This document shows, piece by piece, positions 8,904 through 17,133 of a DNA stretch of 64,000 bases (its first letter is position 1; each line of letters starts with the position of its first letter). Position numbers and translations under genes: made by a program. Below the pieces are notes generated by a model. It searched no databases. It worked only from the letters and a program-made list of their open reading frames with translations, and had not been told where the DNA came from. This DNA is from Gillisia sp. Hel_I_86 (GTDB taxonomy: Bacteria > Bacteroidota > Bacteroidia > Flavobacteriales > Flavobacteriaceae): assembly GCF_007827275.1 (NCBI RefSeq), contig NZ_VISE01000001.1:3720001-3784000 (forward strand), given 5' to 3'.

Positions 8904-9304
8904 TTTGGATGCTCAAAAAAGCGTTTTAGAATTGGCAGCTCTTTGATTTGCTCGCAATTTTTGGCAGTTATGGGCTTTTCAATAAAATTGATGATCTTAG
9001 CGTAGTTTTTTGCCTTTTCTTTATCATTATAATCTATGGAAGAAGTAACCATAAAAACATAAATATTCTCCTTTACCGCCATTTCTTCGATCGCTTCAAG
9101 AAATTGCCAACCATTCATCATGGGCATATTAATATCCAACAACAACAAATAATGATTTTCATGGGAGGCAGAATTCAAATATTCCAAAGCGTCGGAAGCT
9201 CGTTTAAATTTTAAGGGATCCTTGGCAACATTGCAGTTTTGGAGCAGTTTTCCCTGAACCAATGTTACAATATCATCATCATCTATTATCAATACTTTTA
9301 GCAT
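8900..9304 (-). CDS. Single-domain response regulator (receiver)
   Basis: A 134-residue CheY-like receiver with no output domain. The acidic pocket is IIDDDD near residues 6-10, the phospho-acceptor Asp is in LLLLDINMPMMNGW, the conserved Thr/Ser is in FMVTSS and the Lys in FIEKPI, so it looks functional. Its ATG overlaps the stop of the upstream kinase-like gene by one base (TAATG), a sign of translational coupling. Its natural phosphodonor is probably the upstream PAS protein, which is now broken, so this regulator may be orphaned. Confidence 0.92.
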   Translation of the reverse strand: MLKVLIIDDDDIVTLVQGKLLQNCNVAKDPLKFKRASDALEYLNSASHENHYLLLLDINMPMMNGWQFLEAIEEMAVKENIYVFMVTSSIDYNDKEKAKNYAKIINFIEKPITAKNCEQIKELPILKRFFEHPN

Positions 9305-11070
9305 TAGCGAGGGTTTAAAGTAACATCTTCTATTTTATTTGTGATATTTCGGATAATTCCATCCAATTCTTTGGCAGAGGTATCAATATGTTCCAGCAAT
9401 TGAGATTGTTCATCGATATTGGGATAGAGTTGAATAAGCTCCACCAAGCCCATAATTCTTGCCAAAGGAGTACGAACCACATGGGAATGGGTCCAAGCAA
9501 TATCTTTTAATCTGTCATTATGGTCTTCTATAGTCTTAATATAATTTTGGATCTCGGTAATATCCTGCATGGCTCCAATAATTCTAACAGTGTCTCCTTC
9601 ATCATCTTTTAGCAAGTAACTTCTATCTAAAATATGTTTATAATTACCATCTGCACATTAAAACCTATATTCAATTTGAATGTGACCAGATTTCAATTTT
9701 TTGATTTTTTTAGAACATTTATTAACGTGCTCTTTATCCTCTGGATGCAATTTATCGTTCCACCAACGACCATTATTCTCAATTTCATTCTTGGAATAGC
9801 CAAAAACGCTTTTTATTCCTTTATTATAGTACATTTTATCGTTTCCAACATCATAATCTGTTATAGTGTCACTTGTAGCTTTGGCAACAATATCATAGCG
9901 TTTTAGGCTACGTACCAATTTCTTTTCTTGTTTAATAAATTCTGTTATGTCCCTGGAATTGGCAACCAGACCGCGCACAGAAGGATCATCGTTTAGATTG
10001 GTTACAATAGTCTCAATATAACGCCATTTATCATTAGAAGTTTTAATTCTATAGGAAGGAATTTGTATTCGTTTATTCTTCTTTAGTTTTAGTATGTGCT
10101 CTTTTACACTCTCTAAATCATTTTCGTGTATGTAATGAAAAAAATTATTTTGGATCATTTCCAGATCGGAAATACCGGTCATTTGTAGAGAGGAAGGGCT
10201 TACGTAAGATAATTTACCTTTAAAATCCATAATTATCATTAAATCTGAAGCATCCTGCACGAGCGACCTAAAGCGTTTTTCGCTACATTTTAAAGCCTGC
10301 TCGGCAACCAATTGACCTGTAATATCTTTGGCTTGGGTAACACGTGCTTTTCTCCCATCAAAATCTATTGGGTTGCTTCTAATTTCCACATGGATGAGTT
10401 CCCCATTCTTTTTAAGATGTTTGACTTTTGCCCCAAATTTATCGTGATAGTTTTTTTGCCAAGCAGTTTCAATTTCTTCTTGTATATCCTTGGTCCAAAG
10501 ATCCCGAACATTCATTGCTAAAAATTCCTTTTTTGAGTATCCATACAATGCAACGGCAGCCTCGTTCACATTTAAAAATTCCAAGGTATGTTTGTCCAAT
10601 ACCCACATAGGCAATGGGCTAAAATCAAATAAGGCCTTATATTTTCTTTCAGATTCATTTAATTTAAGATCAATGTTTTTACGCTCTATACTATAAAAAA
10701 TACTTTTTGCCAGTTGAGAAGAAGTTAAATCTTCCTTTAACAGATAATCTGAAATTCCTAGAGAGAATGTTTTTGCACCAAATTCTTTACTAGCATCATC
10801 TATGAGAACAATTATGGGGGTGTTGGGAGCTAAAGCTACCAATTTTTTAACCACAATTTCATTAGCTTCTGCATCTTGTAAGGAGAGGTCTAAAAGGATT
10901 ATTTTAAAATTATGTTTTGTGTTTAACTCTAAAGTAGCCTCTTTTAAAGTTGATGCCCTCGTGGGTTTAATTTCAACATGTTCTGCGCTTAAATATCCTT
11001 CAATAAGAATATAATCCCCAATATTTTCTACGACGATCAATATGTCCAAAACTCCTGTGCTATAAGCCAT
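9304..11070 (-). pseudogene. Receiver-PAS-PAS-PAS-HisKA signalling protein, broken by an in-frame TAA
   Basis: One frame runs from ATG at 11070 (MAYSTGVLDILIVVEN) to 9304. It contains an N-terminal receiver-like domain (LLDLSLQDAEAN, DYLLKED), three PAS domains, and a HisKA-type segment DIAWTHSHVVRTPLARIMGL. The frame is interrupted only by TAA at 9658-9660, inside the third PAS domain (IEYRF*CADGNYKHILDRSY). Both halves are in the same frame, so this is a point nonsense mutation. The protein ends right after the HisKA helices, with no HATPase_c domain. A restart at 9615 could make a PAS-HisKA fragment. The longer 5' extension to 11208 is a shadow over the upstream gene. Confidence 0.85.
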
Positions 11071-11437
11071 AGATAACGTATTTATTAAAAGGGAGTTGAA
11101 CCGATGTAAGCCATAAATTTTCTTTAGATGCCATACCTCTAGAAAAATCCTCTGCATCCATAGGTTTAGGGATAAAACAATTCTTACTATTTTCATAACA
11201 TTTATCAATATCCTTTCCAGCAGGGGAAGTGCTTAGTATAATCATTGGTATATGCCCAGTGGATTTAGACCGTTTAATGCTTTTTAAAACTTGGTAGCCC
11301 TCTTTGACCATCTGCACATCTTTTGCAAGTTTTCCTTCAGCGGATGCTGCTTTGGTTAAAAATATATCATATTCATTATATTCAACCAGGAAATTAAGTA
11401 TAGGGGTCATAGGGTTGTTTTTGTTGGGGTGTCTCAA
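11060..11437 (-). pseudogene. Degenerate response regulator with an internal deletion
   Basis: The product resembles the common flavobacterial single-domain regulators at both ends: EYNEYDIFLTKAASAEGKLA at the start, and IPMIILSTSPAGKDIDKCYE with CFIPKPMDAEDFSR at the end. The middle is missing: VKEG is followed directly by YQVLKSIKRS, so the strand carrying the phospho-acceptor Asp (the usual LLDINLP segment) is gone, in frame. The acidic pocket is also altered (LVEYN where LVEDN is usual). It cannot be phosphorylated in the normal way. It overlaps the following PAS gene by 11 bases, as intact pairs often do. Confidence 0.75.
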
Positions 11438-11706
11438 ATATACTAAATTTGCTTTTTAATTGTTAAATGAACTTCCCTCATTTAACAATTAAAATCACCC
11501 AAATTTTACCTCCATGATTTTCGATTATTCTTGCATATAACCAATTCTATTTCGGTGTTCGAAAATTGATCGTTGCAATATAATCGTTGGAAAGCCACAA
11601 CGATCTTTTCAAAAAATTGAACCCTATAAAAGTAGTCATGACAAAGGGCCTTCAATTATAAATGAAAGAAGAGGTTAAGATATAAATCGAAAACAAGGTG
11701 GAATGA

Positions 11707-11719
11707 ACCCCTCAATGAG
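11707..11719. repeat. Short hairpin CCCTCAATGAGGG after the Wzi-like gene
   Basis: A compact inverted repeat immediately past the stop codon at 11723. Nearly the same hairpin occurs just after the rlmF stop (40553) and again near 40652. It could serve as a short transcription or mRNA-end hairpin. Confidence 0.4.
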
Positions 11720-11722
11720 GGA

Positions 11723-13057
11723 TTATAAGAATTTTTTGCTTATTTGTACTCCAGCTCCAAAATTTGGAGCAGCTATGGAATTAAGGTCTGCACCTAATTG
11801 AAGGTTGACATCAAACGTGTCCTGCCACACTTTCAAATCCAAGTAGGTCGATAAAATTGTATTTTTTTTAAAATTTGCACCTTTTGCCCCATAGTTATTT
11901 CTATAACTAGTCAGAAATTTATAAGGCAACTCTCCTACCACTCCGGAAATTCCAATATGATGAACAATAATTTTATTGTTACTGATCCTGAATCTATTAT
12001 CGTCTAGTGTAATAAATGGCACCCCTAGAATTCTGCTTTCATAGGTCCAACCAGATCTATATAAATTATTATTGAAATAATTATCATTTCCATCTGAGGT
12101 TATATCCTCGTCACTTTGATCCCTGGTATAATAAAATTCATACATCAATGAATTAACAAGATTCCCTGAATTTGGGCTTTTAATAAAAACACCATAGCGT
12201 CCATCAGGAGTATTTCTCAAAACCCTACCGGATCCATCTTCGAACAGGTGATTGTATAAAATTTCCACTTTGTAGTCATTTACCAAAGTATTAATGTAAA
12301 CCTCGTAGCTCCCTAGGTGATTTCCTAGGGCATTTGCTTCCTGGCCTCCCACATTGTTATTCCCTTCTTTTGCGATAAAGACGTTTATATAATCCCCAAA
12401 ATTCTCTGGCAATTTCCCGAAACCTGGTGCATCCCCTCCCCATTGAACAAAATGCTGAAGTCCTGCCTTTATTTCAAAATTCTTTATTTTATTAAAAATC
12501 ACATGGAAACTTTTATGATGAATCTTAGTGTTTTCAACATATCTCTCATCATCGGTTATAAACTCCTCCCAAGTAGCATCAATACTTAAACCTGCCTTTT
12601 TACTTATAGAAATAGGGTTTTTTAGGTACAAACTAATTCCAAATAAGGGTCGGGCATTTAACGACCAAAGAATATTCTGATTGCTTGCGCTAAGCCCATC
12701 GTATAACAATTCTTTTTGTTTTCTTCCTACATATGCTTTTAACCAATAATTCTCTAGCATTATATAAGATTCATCCAATTGCAGTTTTTCGGAATACCCA
12801 TCATGAAAAAGGCCTCCTGCTCCTAATTCTAACCTAGCATGTCGTGAAAACTGGTAGGTAGCCTTACCGCTAAAAAAAGCTGAAACATTACTTGATTCAT
12901 CTATTCTCCCCCGTTGATTGCTATGAATCCAAAAAGGAGATTCTTCTTGAGAATATGCAAGCCCCGTTAAAGAACCGAAACCTTCATATTTTATTTGTTG
13001 AGCCTGAAGTACATGAAAATAGCTTAAAATAAGCAGAAAGGTCAAAAAGAGCTTCAT
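11723..13057 (-). CDS. Wzi-like capsule assembly outer-membrane protein
   Basis: A 444-residue protein with signal peptide MKLFLTFLLILSYFHVLQAQ and a pattern of alternating aromatic beta strands ending in F-L, typical of an outer-membrane barrel. The order of segments (ESPFWIHSNQRGRID near the start, LELGAGGLFHDGY, KAYVGRKQKELLYDGLSASN, GLQHFVQWGG) matches the capsule assembly Wzi family, which binds or anchors polysaccharide at the cell surface. It lies divergently next to the CpsB-type phosphatase and the Wzc/Wza genes, which supports a role in surface polysaccharide. Confidence 0.8.
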   Translation of the reverse strand: MKLFLTFLLILSYFHVLQAQQIKYEGFGSLTGLAYSQEESPFWIHSNQRGRIDESSNVSAFFSGKATYQFSRHARLELGAGGLFHDGYSEKLQLDESYIMLENYWLKAYVGRKQKELLYDGLSASNQNILWSLNARPLFGISLYLKNPISISKKAGLSIDATWEEFITDDERYVENTKIHHKSFHVIFNKIKNFEIKAGLQHFVQWGGDAPGFGKLPENFGDYINVFIAKEGNNNVGGQEANALGNHLGSYEVYINTLVNDYKVEILYNHLFEDGSGRVLRNTPDGRYGVFIKSPNSGNLVNSLMYEFYYTRDQSDEDITSDGNDNYFNNNLYRSGWTYESRILGVPFITLDDNRFRISNNKIIVHHIGISGVVGELPYKFLTSYRNNYGAKGANFKKNTILSTYLDLKVWQDTFDVNLQLGADLNSIAAPNFGAGVQISKKFL

Positions 13058-13141
13058 ATAAAATTTAAATAAGGGTAAAGATGTTCAGCATCCTATTTTA
13101 GCGATAAAAATATGTAATTTTATGCGAACTAATTGAACTTT

Positions 13142-13885
13142 ATGATTTCCTTTTTTAGAAAAAAAGAATTTTTAATAGACCATTTACAAGGAATTACCGA
13201 TATACATAACCATATTTTACCCGGTATTGATGATGGAGCTCAAAATGCAGAAGATTCTATATCTCTTTTAGAGGGGTTTGAGGAAATAGGGATCACTAAG
13301 TTTATTGCGACACCGCATATAATGAACGATTATTATCCCAACACTCCAGAAACGATAAATACCGCACTAGGTCTTTTAAAGAAAGGAATTAGTGAAAATG
13401 AAAAATTAAAAAGCACTGAAATTCGGTATGCTGCAGAATATATGATGGATCAAAGTTTCTTGGATCTAATGAAAACCGAGAAACTCCTATGTCTCAGGGA
13501 AAATATGGTTCTAGTGGAAATGTCCTATTTTCAACCCCCAATAAACCTAAACGAGATTTTGTTTAAACTTCAGACCAGTGGCTATAAACCTGTTTTAGCA
13601 CATCCTGAGAGATATGCCTTTTATCATGCCAAGGACCTATCTAAATATGAGGAATTAAAAAACAGGGGCTGCTTATTCCAGTTAAATACTTTGTCCCTCA
13701 CTCCGCATTACGGAAACAATATGCAAAAATTCGCATATAAACTTCTAGAGGATGGAATGATAGATTTTATTGGTAGCGATACGCATAGAGTCCAACATAT
13801 TGAAAAGCTAAAGACTATTAATTTAGAGAAAAAACACCTCCACCTAGTAAAGGAAGTAATTACTAAAACCAGAGAACAGTTTTAA
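13142..13885 (+). CDS. CpsB/YwqE-type tyrosine-protein phosphatase (PHP fold)
   Basis: Dephosphorylates the tyrosine autokinase that controls polysaccharide polymerisation and export. The PHP metal-binding motifs are visible: DIHNHILPGIDDGA near the start, ATPHIMNDYYPN, AAEYMMD, LAHPERY and FIGSDTHR. A TTG at 13133 would add three residues. The ATG at 13142 (MISFFRKKEFLIDHL) agrees with the family N-terminus. The gene is convergent with the Wzc-type kinase, with only 4 bases between their stops, and that kinase is its likely substrate. Confidence 0.9.
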   Translation: MISFFRKKEFLIDHLQGITDIHNHILPGIDDGAQNAEDSISLLEGFEEIGITKFIATPHIMNDYYPNTPETINTALGLLKKGISENEKLKSTEIRYAAEYMMDQSFLDLMKTEKLLCLRENMVLVEMSYFQPPINLNEILFKLQTSGYKPVLAHPERYAFYHAKDLSKYEELKNRGCLFQLNTLSLTPHYGNNMQKFAYKLLEDGMIDFIGSDTHRVQHIEKLKTINLEKKHLHLVKEVITKTREQF

Positions 13886-13889
13886 ACTA

Positions 13890-16289
13890 TTATTTTTTCA
13901 ATACTTTTTTCTTGATCCTTTTCCATCTCGTCTCTTCATTTGCACCATAGCCGTAGCCATAACCATAATTATAGCTATATTTTGATCCATATGAAAATTT
14001 AGAATAATCCACATCATTAAGAATTACGGCTAATCCTTTAAGCTTACCTTGCTGTTTTAATTCTTTTGGAAATTCCAATAGTTTCTTTTCAGTATAACCA
14101 GCCCTAGTAATATATAAAATTGTGTCTGCCAATGGACTTATCAATAAGGTATCTGTCACAATCATTGTGGGTGCAGTGTCTACAATTACAAAATCATAAA
14201 TTTTAGACAAATCATCAAGCAAAAGTTCCATACGTTCGCTCATAAATAGCTCTGCAGGGTTTGGAGGAATAGACCCGGATAGGATTAAATCAACCTTAAC
14301 ATGCTTATCCATGGATTCATTTATGATATCTGTTGTAATTATATCATAATTATAAAGATAATCAGATAGACCTTTGGTTTCCATTGGTAAATCAATATAC
14401 CTATGTAATTTAGGGTTTCTAATATCGGCACCAATAATGATCACCTTTTTATTGGTTGTAGCCAACGTTCTTGATAAGTTATAAGAGATGAAAGTTTTAC
14501 CCTCTCCCTTTATAGTGGAGGTGACAAAAATTATTTCGCCATTATTATTTGGTTTTGGTTTTAACAAATAAGCCAAATTGGTTCTCAAAATCCTGAAAGA
14601 TTCTGCTAAGGGAGATCTGTCATTTAATTGAATGACTTCATCTTGATTTTCGGCAATTTTAGGCACTTCACCCAGAAATGGAATATTTTTAATTAATAGC
14701 TCAAGATCCCCCTTATGATGCACCTTGGTATCCAGCATGAATTTGATGAAAAGAACAATAATTGGTAAGATTAGTCCAACTAAAAAACCTCCAACTAATA
14801 TTAACCAAGGAGCTGGATCTACCGGCTTAGCATCTGTATACGCCGGGTCTATAACCTTGGCCACGGGAGAGGTAACCGCAAAGGCTATGGCGGCCTCTTC
14901 ACGACGTTGCAAAAGAAACAAATATAATTGTTCCTTAATTTGTTGTTGGCGTTCTATGCCCCGCATCCCCTTTTCCATTCCGGGAAAAGAGCTAAATTTA
15001 TTATCAGAAGTTGTTCCTAATTGCTCTAATTCCTGCTTCTGAATTTTCAAAGAATTTTCACTATTTTTTAAATTTTCGAAGAGGCTGTTTTTTAAATCGT
15101 CAATTTGATCTGTCAAATTTTTGACAGCTGGATGCTCAGTAGTTGATGACACTAGAAGTTTATTCCGTTCTAAAATCAAAGAATTATAAGCAGAAATCAA
15201 ACTTGAGATACCACCATCCTGAATTCCTAAATTCACAGGCAACAATTCATAATTGCCTTTTGCTCTAAGTATGTCTGCTATAGAATTAACCAATAATAAT
15301 TGAGTTTCAATAGTAAATATTTCCTTTTCTGCCTGGGAAGATTTAGCCATATATTGCTGTGCTCCAGAATATACATCCATGATCTGATTGTTTCGTTTAA
15401 AGCTGGCCATCCCTCCTTCTACAGAATCCAACTCAGTCGTGATTAATTCTAATCTATTTTGAATAAATTCAGTAGTGTTTTTTGCAACTTGACTCTTATC
15501 AGTAACCCCGTCTTGATTGAACTGAAACATCAAATTATTTAAAAAATCCCTGGATCTTGCGCTCTCATTTTGAATTAAGGATAAAGACAATATATCCAAG
15601 GCCTTTCCCTTTGGTCCAATAATTAAATTTTGAATGTAATTTTCAGCTACATCTACAACTGGTCTAATCCTAATGTGAGTAGTTTTAACATTCCTAAACT
15701 TAGTACCCATATAAGATTTCCGGGGTAGGATTGAAAATTTTAAATTTTTATAGGTAATTATTTCCCCAAATATATGCTGTTCTAAAAAACTATCTGTACC
15801 ATTAAATATTTTAAACTTAGTGTCGGATATTGGTGTTATGAACAAATCCTCCTTTTGAGTATTTACAATAGAATCTTGTGTAATAAAATTGATAACAATT
15901 GCGCTGGATTCATATGCCTCCGTTGTAATAACATTACCTTCAACAAAATATGAAATATTATGATCTAATTCATCTACAACTTTTTCCACCAATCTTTTGG
16001 ATTTAAGTGTAACAATTTGATTGTCCAAAGTATTTTGACCGATAGTTAAAATTGAGCTACCACCTGATGGAAGTGCATTAGCAATATTATTTTCGCTATC
16101 TTTTATAATCATCATGGATGATTCTGAACGATATTTAGGAATTGTATATCTATTAAACAGAAAAGCTATTACACCCCCTAGTAGAAGACCAAAAACCAAC
16201 CATTTCCAATATCCTAAATACTTATATAGTTCTCCTTTTAAATCAAAATTAGATTCTTTTTCTTCAGTAAAATCTTGTAATTCTTCCAT
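13890..16289 (-). CDS. wzc: Polysaccharide co-polymerase / tyrosine autokinase (Wzc type)
   Basis: A 799-residue inner-membrane protein. The Wzz-like periplasmic domain is flanked by membrane segments at about residues 30-47 and 495-515. The cytoplasmic BY-kinase has Walker A STIKGEGKT (about 591-599), Walker A' IIGADIRNP (about 618) and Walker B FVIVDTAPT (about 702). The C-terminal tyrosine cluster (SYGSKYSYNYGYGYGYG, about 181-197 of the last 214 residues) is the autophosphorylation tail. It controls chain length and export together with Wza, whose gene ends 6 bases upstream. The adjacent CpsB-type phosphatase would reverse the phosphorylation. Confidence 0.95.
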   Translation of the reverse strand: MEELQDFTEEKESNFDLKGELYKYLGYWKWLVFGLLLGGVIAFLFNRYTIPKYRSESSMMIIKDSENNIANALPSGGSSILTIGQNTLDNQIVTLKSKRLVEKVVDELDHNISYFVEGNVITTEAYESSAIVINFITQDSIVNTQKEDLFITPISDTKFKIFNGTDSFLEQHIFGEIITYKNLKFSILPRKSYMGTKFRNVKTTHIRIRPVVDVAENYIQNLIIGPKGKALDILSLSLIQNESARSRDFLNNLMFQFNQDGVTDKSQVAKNTTEFIQNRLELITTELDSVEGGMASFKRNNQIMDVYSGAQQYMAKSSQAEKEIFTIETQLLLVNSIADILRAKGNYELLPVNLGIQDGGISSLISAYNSLILERNKLLVSSTTEHPAVKNLTDQIDDLKNSLFENLKNSENSLKIQKQELEQLGTTSDNKFSSFPGMEKGMRGIERQQQIKEQLYLFLLQRREEAAIAFAVTSPVAKVIDPAYTDAKPVDPAPWLILVGGFLVGLILPIIVLFIKFMLDTKVHHKGDLELLIKNIPFLGEVPKIAENQDEVIQLNDRSPLAESFRILRTNLAYLLKPKPNNNGEIIFVTSTIKGEGKTFISYNLSRTLATTNKKVIIIGADIRNPKLHRYIDLPMETKGLSDYLYNYDIITTDIINESMDKHVKVDLILSGSIPPNPAELFMSERMELLLDDLSKIYDFVIVDTAPTMIVTDTLLISPLADTILYITRAGYTEKKLLEFPKELKQQGKLKGLAVILNDVDYSKFSYGSKYSYNYGYGYGYGANEETRWKRIKKKVLKK

Positions 16290-16295
16290 TTATTA

Positions 16296-17069
16296 TTATC
16301 TGGTAATGAGAACAATTATTCCAAAAATCGTAGTGGCAAGAGAAATTAAACCCGTATAACTCGTAATAAATCCAGCTGATTTAACCTTGCGATATGTTGG
16401 TTCTACATATACTATGTCATTTTGTCTTAAATAGTAATAAGGGCTTTTAAAAACATCTGCTTTTGTCATATCTATCCTTCCAATAGATTTAACTCCGTCA
16501 ACTTCGCGTATAATTAAAATATTATTTCTTATTCCGTCATAAGTTATACCACCTACACTGCCAAATAATTCGGGCACACTCATTCTCTCATTTTCTACAT
16601 CAACTATAGTCTGAGATCCTGCCTCGCCCAAGACAATAACTCTAAAATTTAATAGTCTTACAGCTACTACAGCATCTTTTACATACGCATGTATCCTGTC
16701 AGTTAAAAAAGTTTCCAGCTCACTTCTGCTTTTTCCGGCAACTTTGATTTTTCCCAAAACGGGAAATTGAATATTGCCATCTATATCAACTAAATATCCC
16801 ATTAAAGATGAGTTTTGCCGCCCACCACCACCTCCTCCACTTCCTGAAGACTGACCTCCAGTTTGCATTTGAAAGGGTTGAACAACTTCTGGATTTAAGG
16901 AAGTTACTTTTATGTGAATGATATCATTAATCTCAAAAACTGGTTCAAATTCTGCGGCACCCTTCATGTTTTCGAGTTGTTCAGCTCCCTGAAAATAAAC
17001 AATTTCGTTTCGAGTGGAACAGCTTGCAAGGGCAAACAGGGATAATAAAACTATAAACTTATTTTTCAT
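16296..17069 (-). CDS. wza: Polysaccharide export outer-membrane lipoprotein (Wza type)
   Basis: Signal peptide MKNKFIVLLSLFALASCSTR ends in a lipobox (ALASC), so the mature protein is a lipoprotein. The following Poly_export domain starts with EFEPVFEINDIIHIKVTSLN and is followed by one SLBB domain (RVIVLGEAGSQTIVD) and a C-terminal hydrophobic segment (TGLISLATTIFGIIVLITR). A glycine/serine-rich linker lies near residue 80-90. The upstream in-frame TTG at 17090 is rejected; the ATG at 17069 gives a proper signal peptide. A TAnnTTTG promoter lies just upstream, so wza-wzc have their own promoter downstream of the sugar genes. Confidence 0.93.
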   Translation of the reverse strand: MKNKFIVLLSLFALASCSTRNEIVYFQGAEQLENMKGAAEFEPVFEINDIIHIKVTSLNPEVVQPFQMQTGGQSSGSGGGGGGRQNSSLMGYLVDIDGNIQFPVLGKIKVAGKSRSELETFLTDRIHAYVKDAVVAVRLLNFRVIVLGEAGSQTIVDVENERMSVPELFGSVGGITYDGIRNNILIIREVDGVKSIGRIDMTKADVFKSPYYYLRQNDIVYVEPTYRKVKSAGFITSYTGLISLATTIFGIIVLITR

Positions 17070-17087
17070 GAAAATTGGGTCAGGATG

Positions 17088-17095
17088 CAAATATA
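17088..17095 (-). promoter_or_regulatory. -7 promoter element TATATTTG for wza-wzc
   Basis: Exact match to the Bacteroidota -7 consensus TAnnTTTG, 19 bases upstream of the wza ATG on the minus strand. No clear -33 TTG is seen at the usual spacing. Confidence 0.6.
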
Positions 17096-17133
17096 AAAGG
17101 TTAAGATTTAAAAAATAAGAAGTAGTGTTAAAA

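Noticed and set aside
9658-11208. Start of the PAS-rich gene at 11208 with 46 extra residues
   Set aside because: The extra part lies over the upstream receiver pseudogene in another frame and looks like noise. The receiver-like domain begins properly at ATG 11070.
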